DNA of 64,000 nucleotides from Melioribacteraceae bacterium. Its GTDB lineage: Bacteria; Bacteroidota; Ignavibacteria; Ignavibacteriales; Melioribacteraceae. How positions within the stretch are numbered: position 1 is the first letter of the stretch; every line of letters begins with the position of its first letter. Of the stretch, positions 44,545 through 53,659 are shown in pieces. The notes under the pieces were generated by a model. The model ran no database searches and was not told where the DNA came from. It was given only the letters and a program-made list of their open reading frames with translations. Position numbers and translations under genes: made by a program. The DNA is taken from positions 121,753 to 185,752 of the forward strand of contig BQMY01000076.1 of the NCBI GenBank assembly GCA_022181065.1, read 5' to 3'.

Positions 44545-45645
44545 ATGAGCAAATTTTTATATTTTTTACTCCTTTCCTCGGTTTCTGTATGCGCGCAGAT
44601 AACCATCACTTCAAATACTCTTTCTCAGTTTTATACCAATAATTCTATAACCGAATACAGGATGGAATCAGGTTCTGCGGGTCAGACGGTCGATCTGGGC
44701 TCTCCATCAGCTTCCGCTCAAACTTTCGATTTTTCCAACCTCTTCGAAAATCGGGAATTCGATACATTACAAATACAGTATGATTCACCCGGTACTTATC
44801 CGGGCTCCGAAAGATATACCAGCTCTGAACATGTTTCTATTCAGGATTATGGTCAACCCGGCTTTTCGATGATGCTGTACGTTTACTTCACGGTAGAAAA
44901 TGACGGACTTAAAATTCAGGGTCTGGCTAATAACACGATAATTCCCGGCGTAATGGATACCGTTACTTATACCGATTACAGACCCTATATTCTCTCTTAC
45001 CCGACACCATTTACATATGGTGATCAGAGAAGTTTTACCGATACGGCGTATAGTATTGGTACTACCGACGTGGAGATATCAATCTTTACCTGGGTCTGCG
45101 ATGGTTACGGAACACTTATTCTTCCAAACGGTGTGACTGCGGAAGCGATTCGCTACACTAAAACCGAAATTGAATATGAGTATGAGGATGGAGTACTGGA
45201 AGACGTGGAGACACAAGTGGATGTTGAGTTTATTACAAATGCCGGTTATTCTGTCAGTTTTTCTGTTGATTCTACCTATACAGGTGGAGCCACAACCCCT
45301 GATGGCATTCGGGTTTCAGAATCAGGCACGCCAACCTCCATAAAGAATGTTGATGAGTTAACTCCTTCTGAATATTCTTTGCGGCAAAATTATCCCAACC
45401 CGTTCAATCCGTCAACAAGCATTAGTTTTGCGTTGCCTGTTGAGAGTAGTGTAAAGCTATCAATATTTAACATGGTCGGAGAGGAAGTTGCTGTGGTCAG
45501 CGATCAAAATTTTAACGCGGGATTATACAACGTTAAATTTGATGCTTCCAATTTTTCTTCCGGAGTTTATATCTACAGTATCACAGCAGCAGGTATTAAC
45601 GGAGAAAATTTTAAATCAGCAAGAAAAATGCTCCTGATGAAGTAA
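44545..45645 (+). CDS. Secreted protein with type IX sorting domain
   Basis: The 366-residue exported protein has a signal peptide (FLYFLLLSSVSVCAQ). A beta-rich body has no recognised domain (including the block DTLQIQYDSPGTYPGSERY). The C-terminal sorting domain opens LRQNYPNPFNPSTSISFALP and ends SARKMLLMK. The sorting domain directs export across the outer membrane by the type IX system. Function of the body is unknown. A related but much larger cargo is encoded at 56552-60736. Confidence 0.88.
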   Translation: MSKFLYFLLLSSVSVCAQITITSNTLSQFYTNNSITEYRMESGSAGQTVDLGSPSASAQTFDFSNLFENREFDTLQIQYDSPGTYPGSERYTSSEHVSIQDYGQPGFSMMLYVYFTVENDGLKIQGLANNTIIPGVMDTVTYTDYRPYILSYPTPFTYGDQRSFTDTAYSIGTTDVEISIFTWVCDGYGTLILPNGVTAEAIRYTKTEIEYEYEDGVLEDVETQVDVEFITNAGYSVSFSVDSTYTGGATTPDGIRVSESGTPTSIKNVDELTPSEYSLRQNYPNPFNPSTSISFALPVESSVKLSIFNMVGEEVAVVSDQNFNAGLYNVKFDASNFSSGVYIYSITAAGINGENFKSARKMLLMK

Positions 45646-45649
45646 TAGT

Positions 45650-45783
45650 GCTAAGTACCAAGTAATAAGTACCGGGTGAAAAGATAAAAAACGCAGGGAC
45701 GCCATTCCTCCCGGACGCACAATAAATCCCGTCTTTACGATGAAGAGACAAAATTCTTTCAGGGGATGGTAGATGACCATCCC
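45650..45783. repeat. Repeat-rich intergenic stretch
   Basis: Contains 'AAATCCCGTCTTTACGA' (about 45724-45740), a member of the CCCGTCTCTAC family, and 'GGGATGGTAGATGACCATCCC' as arms GGGATGGT/ACCATCCC (45763-45783), which recurs at 56401-56421. Confidence 0.6.
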
Positions 45784-45836
45784 TTTCCTGTTTAATCAAT
45801 TTTCCGTACGGTTTGTAAATCGGGGTTTACTCTAAC

Positions 45837-45867
45837 AAAAAACCCCCGATGTAAAACAACGAGGGTT
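45837..45867 (-). terminator. Terminator of aroE
   Basis: AACCCCCG (45841-45848) pairs with CGAGGGTT (45860-45867). On the minus strand the stem is followed by a T-run. Confidence 0.8.
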
Positions 45868-45891
45868 CAGAAGCAAATTTTTTAAACTATG

Positions 45892-46779
45892 TTACCGCTT
45901 CATATCAAGCAATTCTTTTTCCAGCAGATCGTAAACACTATCAACCGGCATCTTCTCACCCGTCCAAAGTTCGAATGCGCGCGCACCCTGTTCTACAAAC
46001 ATTTTTAAACCATTTATTGTAACAGCACCACGAGCTTCAGCTATTTCAAGCAACCGTGTTTTAAGCGGATTATAGATCACATCAAAAACAACCTGCGAAT
46101 CATTAAATGAATCCGCTATTTCAGTAGCCGAGTCGTCATAATCGGGATACATACCAATTGATGTTGTGTTTATAATAAATTTCGAATTTTTAAATACATC
46201 TACAAGATCGGGTGGAACAAGATCGTATGCCTTAAATTCCCCAAACAACATTTTTTCAGTGAAATAATCCTTTAGTGATTCCGCTTTCTGAGCCGTGCGG
46301 TTAACAATATTGATACTCGCAACCTTAAAATGCCTGATTAACGCGTAAATAACGCTTCTGGCAGCTCCTCCGCCTCCAATCACCGTTACAATCGAACCGG
46401 AAAGTTCTTCCTGATATGGTGATAGCGTTTCAATGATTCCAAAAACATCTGTATTATAACCTCGCAAGGTACCATTTTCATTAACGACTGTGTTAACGGC
46501 TCCGATAACAGAAGCTTCCTCGGAAATATCGTGAAGATATTCACCGATTTTTTCCTTCAGTGGAAGTGTTACGTTAAATCCCTGAATGTTAAGTGCCAAC
46601 ATACCTTTTAGAGCGTCTTTCAAATTAGAGAGTGGCACATCGAAAGGAAGATAAATATAATCGCTTTCCAGGCTCTCAAACGCAAAGTTGTGCATTAGGG
46701 GTGACAACGATTGCTTTATCGGATGTCCGATAACACCTACAATATTGGCAGCGGGTGAATATTTTTTGGAAAAATGCAT
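45892..46779 (-). CDS. aroE: Shikimate dehydrogenase
   Basis: AroE reduces 3-dehydroshikimate to shikimate with NADPH in aromatic amino-acid synthesis. The 295 residues have the substrate block GHPIKQSLSPLMHN, the catalytic lysine in NVTLPLKEKIG, NTDVFGI, and the nucleotide-binding VIGGGGAARSVIYAL. It ends in the typical INGLKMFVEQGARAFELWTG. It follows the TPR gene after 17 nt. Confidence 0.93.
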   Translation of the reverse strand: MHFSKKYSPAANIVGVIGHPIKQSLSPLMHNFAFESLESDYIYLPFDVPLSNLKDALKGMLALNIQGFNVTLPLKEKIGEYLHDISEEASVIGAVNTVVNENGTLRGYNTDVFGIIETLSPYQEELSGSIVTVIGGGGAARSVIYALIRHFKVASINIVNRTAQKAESLKDYFTEKMLFGEFKAYDLVPPDLVDVFKNSKFIINTTSIGMYPDYDDSATEIADSFNDSQVVFDVIYNPLKTRLLEIAEARGAVTINGLKMFVEQGARAFELWTGEKMPVDSVYDLLEKELLDMKR

Positions 46780-46796
46780 ATTATTCCGGGTCTTCT

Positions 46797-48218
46797 TTAT
46801 TTAGAGGAGTTGAGGAGTTGATCAAAAAGTTTTGATTCTTTTATCTCGGGGAAATCATCAGCAAATTTCACTTTAAGTTTTGAATCACTTGAAAAAGACG
46901 CTTTTAAATAAGCGATTGCTTCTTCAATCTTTTCAAGTCTAAAATAAACCATCGCAATACCATAATAAGCAACGGGCGCGTTCGGCTTCAAAGAAAGACA
47001 ATAGTTAAATTCTCTCAAAGCGCCATTGTTTTTACGAAGTGACAGATAGAGATCCGCCAACTCAAAGTGAGCTTTTATGTTTGTGGGATTTTTTGACAAT
47101 TTCTCTTTTAATTCACTGATTTTCGTGTTATACGAAATAAGAATATTGGAAATATCCGCAGATGAATATTCATCTGAACCAATTTTATCAGTTAAACTAA
47201 AAACTTTGGATATATCACGATACGCACTGTTTTTCATACCCAAATTGTGCATACAGTATGCGCGTGAAAGATATGCTTCGTAATATTCCTCATCGAGTTT
47301 TAGTGCCCGATTAAAATATTTTATGGCTTGCTTCAAATGGCCCAGATCTTCGTAGGTCAACCCAATATTATAAAACGCGGTCTCATCAAAGGGATCGATT
47401 TCAGCGGCTTTTTTAAACGAAGAGAGTGCTTCATTAAGTCTGGTTAAATTAGCGTAAGCCACACCAAGATTAAACCATGCGGAAGAAAATTCATCTTTAA
47501 TAGCAATTGAAAGTTCAAAACAATTTACTGCTTTTTCAAATTCCCCAAGCCTGAGATGAACAATTCCTTTATTATACCAACCGGTTGAACTGTATGGTTC
47601 AATATCCAGAAAAACTTCGTAAGACTGCAGCGCAAGATCGAGCCTGTCAGTATTTTCATAACAAAAACCAAGTTCGTACCACGCTTCGGAATATTCAGGA
47701 TCAACTTGTGTTGCTTTGTTAAAATAGTCTATCGCGTCTTCATATTCTTCTTTGCGCTCATGAAGAACGGCAAGGGAGAAAAGAGCTTCTTCATTACTGT
47801 GCTCAAGTGAAAGAGCCAACTCCAGCGATTCTTTTGCTTCTGCAACCAGACCGAGGTTTTCTTCGGATATTGATTTGTTAATGATAGTTTCAACATCATT
47901 AGGATTTAGTGAGAGTGCCTTGTTAAAACAATCATATGCTCGTTCAAACTCAAACTGGTTATTAAGAAATATACCCTTGAATTGCCATATTTCGGAATTA
48001 TAAGGAGTAATTTCAAGAACAGCATCAGCCAGATAAATGCCATCATCTATAAAATCATACTCGAGGCACAGTTGTATTGTTTCTTCAATATTCTCAAGAT
48101 ACGCGAATACCTGACCCTCAGAAACATATTCCTTGCAAATTTCCACCTTCGATTGAAGGTCTTGAGCATCTATATTGTTATTTCTATCGTCTCCGAAATA
48201 TTCGTCCGGAATATTCAT
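46797..48218 (-). CDS. Tetratricopeptide-repeat protein
   Basis: The 473-residue cytoplasmic protein consists almost wholly of TPRs, about eleven repeats (for example FERAYDCFNKALSLNPNDVE and LDLALQSYEVFLDIEPYSS). There is no signal peptide. An acidic N-terminus contains EYFGDDRNNNIDAQD. It presumably works by protein binding; the partner is unknown. It is co-directional with aroE (17 nt). Confidence 0.85.
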   Translation of the reverse strand: MNIPDEYFGDDRNNNIDAQDLQSKVEICKEYVSEGQVFAYLENIEETIQLCLEYDFIDDGIYLADAVLEITPYNSEIWQFKGIFLNNQFEFERAYDCFNKALSLNPNDVETIINKSISEENLGLVAEAKESLELALSLEHSNEEALFSLAVLHERKEEYEDAIDYFNKATQVDPEYSEAWYELGFCYENTDRLDLALQSYEVFLDIEPYSSTGWYNKGIVHLRLGEFEKAVNCFELSIAIKDEFSSAWFNLGVAYANLTRLNEALSSFKKAAEIDPFDETAFYNIGLTYEDLGHLKQAIKYFNRALKLDEEYYEAYLSRAYCMHNLGMKNSAYRDISKVFSLTDKIGSDEYSSADISNILISYNTKISELKEKLSKNPTNIKAHFELADLYLSLRKNNGALREFNYCLSLKPNAPVAYYGIAMVYFRLEKIEEAIAYLKASFSSDSKLKVKFADDFPEIKESKLFDQLLNSSK

Positions 48219-48351
48219 CTAAATCCTATAAAATTTCAATGAAAATCTATTACTAAAGTGGCACAAAATCAAGTTGAATTTGGACGTCCGCTCCTTATTG
48301 CCCTCAAAGCCTTGTCAGTATTGATTTTGCCGGTTTTAAATGAATATTAAA

Positions 48352-49512
48352 TCATTTATAAAGTTTTAATTCGAAAATCTCGGGAGATTTACCATACTTT
48401 TCAAGAAAACGTTTTATGATCTCCTTCGAAAAACTTTCTGTAAAGTCTTTGTGAACAATATTATAAGTGCTTTTAATTGGAGAGCAGCTCATAAGTTTTG
48501 AACCGACAACTCCCTCTAACTTTATCGCCTCGGATTGTAAAAAGTTTAATTCCGGGTAATCGAGATTATAATCACTTCTTAAACTTTCGTGCGATTCGGA
48601 AATAACACTCAGCAATTCGCTGTAGTTATTTTTTTCTAATAAATCTATTGCTTTTTCAACTCTTTCACGTTCTGTAACGTTAAAATATACCCTGCTGTAA
48701 ACCCTTTTGGGTATCATATTGATATGTTTTTTAAGAAAATCCTTATTCACATCACGCAGACTTTTAATACCCCAGACGTAAAGTTTTAACCCTTTCACGC
48801 CAACTTCGCATTCCTCAATTCTGCTGTTACAAGTATCGCGTATCTCGGGGATACTCTTCCAGGTGTCAACTATTAATAATCTGTAATCATCGTAATTAAA
48901 TTTGAGAGGGGTTGCTTCATCAGTTCTAAGATCCATTTTAAGCAGAGAACCGGTGAAAGAGTTGTAAAAATTGTGATGATGGGTTCTGTTTGAAATTTTA
49001 CCAACAGAAGCCAGCTCAATTTTTTTTACCAGTTTCATTAGCTTTTCTTTATCATATCCCACTTTGAACGCATCCAGTATCGTCTTCGTGAAGACAAAGG
49101 CTAGTGACGAATACAAGCCTAATCCAAAACATTCAGGAATTGAGTAATTAATGACCGCATTTATGTCACGATCTATGATACCGTCTTCTTTGAGCGTCAA
49201 GTATGTCATTCTTACAACTTCGCACCTTAAGCTGGAACAAACCGCCTCATAATCAATTTCATACTCGGTTTTGTCGGATTCAAGAATTAATCTTGTCCGT
49301 TCCTCCTCTGTGATCTCAACTGAGCAAAGAGCCTCTCTATCAACAAGAGCCGCAAGCGTTATTCCTTCGTTATAATGTGTATGATCACCAAGAATCATCA
49401 AACTGCCGGGAATTTTATTGGTCGCGTCTGAGGAAAAATTCGGGAAGTATTTGGAAATTGTTGCCTGGTGGGAAATTGTAAGGTCGTTATTTCTATCTAT
49501 ATCGGTCTGCAT
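48352..49512 (-). CDS. Degenerate galactokinase-like GHMP protein
   Basis: The 386 residues align with galactokinase. Residues 35-50 read PGSLMILGDHTHYNEG, the galactokinase signature with changes (normally GRVNLIGEHTDYN). Residues 129-138 read FGLGLYSSLA, the ATP motif (normally GxGLSSSAA). The catalytic-Asp block, usually GxMDQ, is not recognisable (ASVGKISNRTHHHNF), and the third GHMP motif is reduced to VGSKLMSCSPIKS. It is therefore probably not an active kinase, but a sugar-binding or regulatory relative. It stands alone 130 bp upstream of the TPR gene. Confidence 0.75.
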   Translation of the reverse strand: MQTDIDRNNDLTISHQATISKYFPNFSSDATNKIPGSLMILGDHTHYNEGITLAALVDREALCSVEITEEERTRLILESDKTEYEIDYEAVCSSLRCEVVRMTYLTLKEDGIIDRDINAVINYSIPECFGLGLYSSLAFVFTKTILDAFKVGYDKEKLMKLVKKIELASVGKISNRTHHHNFYNSFTGSLLKMDLRTDEATPLKFNYDDYRLLIVDTWKSIPEIRDTCNSRIEECEVGVKGLKLYVWGIKSLRDVNKDFLKKHINMIPKRVYSRVYFNVTERERVEKAIDLLEKNNYSELLSVISESHESLRSDYNLDYPELNFLQSEAIKLEGVVGSKLMSCSPIKSTYNIVHKDFTESFSKEIIKRFLEKYGKSPEIFELKLYK

Positions 49513-49683
49513 AAAGCTGTCCGTTCTAAATGAACCAATTTAAAATTAGCCTAATAAACGAATTGATTAATTCAAATTTAAGAATATTTATATGAGGATG
49601 CTAAATAAAATTGATATATGTGCCATAAATCAATATTTTCAAACAATTCTTTAGAACTAATCAGTTTTCAGCATTTTATTAGT

Positions 49684-50190
49684 ATGGACAAAATAACCCG
49701 ATTTACAGATAAATTTATCGAATACACCGGCGAGGTAATTTCCTGGTTTACGCTTTTACTTGTAATATTGGTGGTGGTTGACGTTGCCGGAAGATATATC
49801 CTGTCTGAAAGCTCTGTCGCGTTTCAGGAACTCGAGTGGCATATTTTTTCCATTATATTTTTGGGGGCAACGGCGTTTACCCTGAAACATAATGAACATG
49901 TCAGAGTTGATCTGATTTATTCAAAATTAAGCGAGACAAAAAAAATTGTCATAGATATCCTTGGTATTTTAATATTTTTACTTCCTTTCGCTATTGTGGT
50001 TGTCTGGTCTTCCTACGATTTTGTTGAACGCTCTTTTGCTTATGGTGAGCAATCTCCTGATCCCGGCGGATTGCCTTTCCGGTTTTTGATCAAAAGCGTA
50101 TTACCTTTCTCGTTTTTACTCCTGATTTTACAAGCTGTTGTGATTCTTACCCGTAAAATTTCAACTTTAATGAAGAGAGTTAAAAACTGA
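49684..50190 (+). CDS. TRAP transporter small membrane subunit (DctQ)
   Basis: Start chosen at ATG 49684 (MDKITRFTDKFIEY). The 168-residue protein has four hydrophobic helices and the DctQ block VAFQELEWHIFSIIFLGATAF (from AFQELEWH to ATAF). Its stop overlaps the first base of dctM, a typical coupling. It pairs with the large subunit in a sodium-driven carboxylate-type uptake system. Confidence 0.9.
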   Translation: MDKITRFTDKFIEYTGEVISWFTLLLVILVVVDVAGRYILSESSVAFQELEWHIFSIIFLGATAFTLKHNEHVRVDLIYSKLSETKKIVIDILGILIFLLPFAIVVVWSSYDFVERSFAYGEQSPDPGGLPFRFLIKSVLPFSFLLLILQAVVILTRKISTLMKRVKN

Positions 50191-51506
50191 TGGAAGCACT
50201 CCCGCTTGTATTTTTTGTTACTGTGCTGGCTTTGCTTCTGCTCGGATTTCCTGTGGCATTTACACTTGGTGGAGTGTCGGTAATATTCGGGATGATAGTA
50301 TTCGGTCCCGATTTTTTCCACCTTCTGCCGCTTCGTGTCTATGGAATTATGAGCAATTATATTCTTATCGCTGTACCTCTCTTCATTTTTATGGGAGTAA
50401 TGTTTGAAAAATCGGGGCTCGCTGAAGAACTGCTCGAAACCATGGCTCTTTTGTTTGGAAAACTGCGGGGCGGACTTGCGATTTCTGTTCTTGTTGTGGG
50501 TGCGCTGTTGGCTGCGGCAACCGGAATTGTGGGCGCGACAGTTGTAACAATGGGCGTTTTAAGCCTTCCAACCATGCTAAAAAAAGGGTACTCACCAAAA
50601 ATTGCATCCGGAATAATCACATCATCAGGAACATTGGGACAAATAATTCCACCCAGTATAGTGCTTGTTTTGCTTGGAAGTGTACTCAATATTTCTGTAG
50701 GTGAGTTATTTATTGCAGCGCTTGTACCGGGGCTACTGCTCGTTGGTGGATATCTGCTCTGGATAATATTTATGGCATTCAAGAACCCCGAAAGTATGCC
50801 TCCAATGCCTGCTGAAGAACTGAGGGAATTCAGAAATTCAAATCCCGTTTTTAAGGTTATTACCGCTTTTCTGCTACCATTTCTGCTCATAACAGCAGTT
50901 CTTGGCTCAATATTCACAGGCATCGCGTCACCAACAGAGGCAGCAGCGCTTGGTGCTTTTGGCGCGGCGTTGTTAACTATTTTTAAACGCAAATTTTCTT
51001 TTGGTGTGCTTCGGGACGTGATGAAACAAACTACCAAACTTACAAGTATGGCATTTATGATTCTTGTGGGCGCTTCCGCTTTTGGTCTGGTATTCCGTGG
51101 AATGGGTGGGGATAAATATCTTACATCGCTGATTGCCGGATCAAATCTTGATCCCTATTTTTTCCTCTTCTTTGTAATGCTGATAATATTTATCGCCGGA
51201 TTTTTCATAGATTTTATCGAAATAACTTTTATTATTGTTCCTGTGGTCGCCCCTATATTTGTTCATCTCGAGATGAATCTATTATGGATAGGAATATTGA
51301 TTGCAATCAATCTCCAGACTTCATTCCTCACACCGCCGTTCGGATTTTCACTATTTTTTCTAAAAGGTGTAGCACCCGAAGGAGTAAAAACCACCGACAT
51401 TTACAAAGGCGCGATTCCTTACGTAGTGATGCAAATAGTCATTCTTCTTGCGATTGTATTTTATCCTCAAATCGCGCTCTGGCTACCCTCTGTCCTATCC
51501 TACTGA
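50190..51506 (+). CDS. TRAP transporter large permease subunit (DctM)
   Basis: The 438-residue protein has 11-12 helices and the DctM blocks VPLFIFMGVMFEKSGLAEEL, SSGTLGQIIPPSIVLVLLG and TSFLTPPFGFSLFFLKGVAP. It is the transport channel of the tripartite system. Its stop codon abuts the stop codon of the binding-protein gene, which runs in the opposite direction. Confidence 0.93.
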   Translation: MEALPLVFFVTVLALLLLGFPVAFTLGGVSVIFGMIVFGPDFFHLLPLRVYGIMSNYILIAVPLFIFMGVMFEKSGLAEELLETMALLFGKLRGGLAISVLVVGALLAAATGIVGATVVTMGVLSLPTMLKKGYSPKIASGIITSSGTLGQIIPPSIVLVLLGSVLNISVGELFIAALVPGLLLVGGYLLWIIFMAFKNPESMPPMPAEELREFRNSNPVFKVITAFLLPFLLITAVLGSIFTGIASPTEAAALGAFGAALLTIFKRKFSFGVLRDVMKQTTKLTSMAFMILVGASAFGLVFRGMGGDKYLTSLIAGSNLDPYFFLFFVMLIIFIAGFFIDFIEITFIIVPVVAPIFVHLEMNLLWIGILIAINLQTSFLTPPFGFSLFFLKGVAPEGVKTTDIYKGAIPYVVMQIVILLAIVFYPQIALWLPSVLSY

Positions 51507-52607
51507 TTAGTAGTTGTTATAACTCACCTCTGACCATGCGTGGATCTGTTTCTGGAAATTACTATACGAATCATAAATCTTTCTCGAAAGTGAATCGGTC
51601 TTTGCCTGTTCACTAACTATTTCCAGAGTACTTCGCTTAAATGCATTTAGTACATCATCGGGGAATCGTTTGAACTCAATCCTGCTTTCAGATTTCAGTT
51701 TGGTAAGATACTCCCGGTTTTTTGAATCAAATTCCGCGAGGATATAAGTATTTGCCGCGTATGCCGCGTTCCTTACAATAAGTTTGAGGTCTTCACTCAA
51801 TGAATCATACGCGCTTTTATTCACCATAAGCTCAAGAGTTCCGGTAGGTTCATGCCACCCGGGTGTATAATAATATTTGGCAATTTTATGGAAGCCCATC
51901 AGGTAATCGTGATAAGGACCAATCCAGTCGGTTGCGTCGATAACACCACGCTCCAGATTGATATATATTTCTCCACCGGGTGATAATATTGCGGTACCAC
52001 CGGCGTCATTGAGTACTTTACCGCCAAATCCGGGGAGTCTTATTTTTAATCCCTTTAAATCAGATAGTGAATGTATCTCTTTGTTGAACCAGCCGCCCAT
52101 TTGGCCGCCCGTGTTTCCCGCGGGGAAAGGTACAAGATTAAAATTGGAATACAATTCGCGCCAGAGATCGAGTCCTCCACCATAAAACAGCCAGGCATTT
52201 GTTTGCTGAGTATTCATTCCGAAAGGAAGTGATGTGAAAAATTGTGCCGCGCTTGCTTTACCGGCCCAATAGTAGGATGCTGAATGACCCATTTCAGCGA
52301 GTCCCTGACTTACCGCATCAAAACTTTCGAGAGGTGGAACCAATTCTCCTCCGCCATATACTGTAATTTTAAGACGACCACCCGACATTTCCTCGATTTC
52401 TCTCGCAAGTCGGTTGGCACCCTCTCCAAGAATTGGAAAGTGCGGACTCCAGGATGTAACCATTTTCCAATTATAAGTTTTATTAGTCAGGATAGCCGGT
52501 GCACCATTTTTTTCTTTACCGCTGCACGCTGATAACCCGGCAACACCAATTCCGGCAGCGGCAATAGCCGATTTCTTCAAAAAATCCCGACGTTCAAACC
52601 TTTTCAT
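51507..52607 (-). CDS. TRAP transporter substrate-binding protein (DctP/TakP-like)
   Basis: Start chosen at ATG 52607 (MKRFERRDFLKK) because GGAG lies just before it. The twin-arginine signal RRDFLKKSA is followed by a lipobox (LSACSG), so it is probably a Tat-exported lipoprotein. The body shows TRAP family blocks WSPHFPILGEG, LKGLKIRLPGFGG and WIGPYHDYLMGF, then KYYYTPGWHEP. The last two resemble 2-oxoacid or lactate-binding members (TakP type). It is convergent with dctQM instead of in line with them. Confidence 0.9.
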   Translation of the reverse strand: MKRFERRDFLKKSAIAAAGIGVAGLSACSGKEKNGAPAILTNKTYNWKMVTSWSPHFPILGEGANRLAREIEEMSGGRLKITVYGGGELVPPLESFDAVSQGLAEMGHSASYYWAGKASAAQFFTSLPFGMNTQQTNAWLFYGGGLDLWRELYSNFNLVPFPAGNTGGQMGGWFNKEIHSLSDLKGLKIRLPGFGGKVLNDAGGTAILSPGGEIYINLERGVIDATDWIGPYHDYLMGFHKIAKYYYTPGWHEPTGTLELMVNKSAYDSLSEDLKLIVRNAAYAANTYILAEFDSKNREYLTKLKSESRIEFKRFPDDVLNAFKRSTLEIVSEQAKTDSLSRKIYDSYSNFQKQIHAWSEVSYNNY

Positions 52608-52682
52608 CAAGCACTCCATATTTTACGTTACATCCATTATAAATATAACTTCAAAATAATTAATTGACTACTCTCAGCCCCC

Positions 52683-53543
52683 TCAAACACCTAAAAGATT
52701 GGAAATTTTTTCAATGGTAATCGGGGCAGAGCCCTCATAATGATTGTTAACATTGAGATAAACATCTACATCGCGATCAAGAAGTTCGGAAATTATGCTG
52801 GCGATTGATGGAAGATCATCATCTTTTGGCTGATAAATCTGATTCCAGTTTCCACCCGATATTTTTTCAATTCCACTCCTGTCAGGTCCGTGCAGCCTGA
52901 TTATGGTGAATCCTTTGATATGCTCCTTGAACGCTGAGTAAACTTCCCTTACAGGAGGCATGTAATACCCTTCAAGAAACACAAAACCGAGATTATATTC
53001 ATGCAGAAATTCAAATAATTCTTTCTTAAGGTAATTAGGATTCCTTGTTTCAATTGCAAACTGAAACTCTTCCGGGAGATTAACAGTAAGCTCCTGCAAA
53101 TGCCCTAAAAAATGTAACAGCGATTTCATTTTATGCTTATTCAGATACTCAAACTGCATCATCATCGGACCAAGGTTTGGCTTTATTTCAGATACAGAAT
53201 CGAGAAATTTTTCCACGAGATCATCCGATAAAAAATATGGATTCTCTTTAAGCGGATCAGATTTTTTCTTTGTGTAATAGTGCGTGAGCGTTAAACTGTT
53301 TGGCAATTTAACCGTAAACTTAAAGTCCTTTGGTATCGAAGCGGCGTATGCAAGTACATCCTTCCGCTTTGGAAGTGCCGGATCATAACCTTCAAAAAGG
53401 GACCAGAACCATTGATCAACTTCCACACTATTATACTTTTTAGAGTACTCCGCCAGATGATTGATTTTTGGTTTATCAGGATAGACAAGATTTTTCCAAC
53501 TGTCGTATTTCCAGCTGCAAGTACCAATTTTTAGCTCAGCCAT
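52683..53543 (-). CDS. DUF72-family protein
   Basis: The 286 residues show the DUF72 TIM-barrel pattern: KIGTCSWKYDSWKN at the start, YSKKYNSVEVDQWFWS, FKFTVKLPNSLTL, and the end block DVDVYLNVNNHYEGSAP. The biochemical function of the family is not known. It is a single cytoplasmic gene, divergent from gabD. Confidence 0.88.
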   Translation of the reverse strand: MAELKIGTCSWKYDSWKNLVYPDKPKINHLAEYSKKYNSVEVDQWFWSLFEGYDPALPKRKDVLAYAASIPKDFKFTVKLPNSLTLTHYYTKKKSDPLKENPYFLSDDLVEKFLDSVSEIKPNLGPMMMQFEYLNKHKMKSLLHFLGHLQELTVNLPEEFQFAIETRNPNYLKKELFEFLHEYNLGFVFLEGYYMPPVREVYSAFKEHIKGFTIIRLHGPDRSGIEKISGGNWNQIYQPKDDDLPSIASIISELLDRDVDVYLNVNNHYEGSAPITIEKISNLLGV

Positions 53544-53659
53544 AATATTTCCGTTTCATTTCCTTAGCCAATATAATGAAAATACCGGTTGTCTTGTTTG
53601 ATTTTACACAAAAAAATAATAGCTTACCGCTGAATATAAACTTTTGAACAGGAGATAAA

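Noticed and set aside
50357..51037. 226-codon open frame on the minus strand inside dctM
   Set aside because: It lies entirely antisense to a clear permease gene; the composition (Pro/Ser/Thr-rich, no domain) is that of a mirrored membrane protein.
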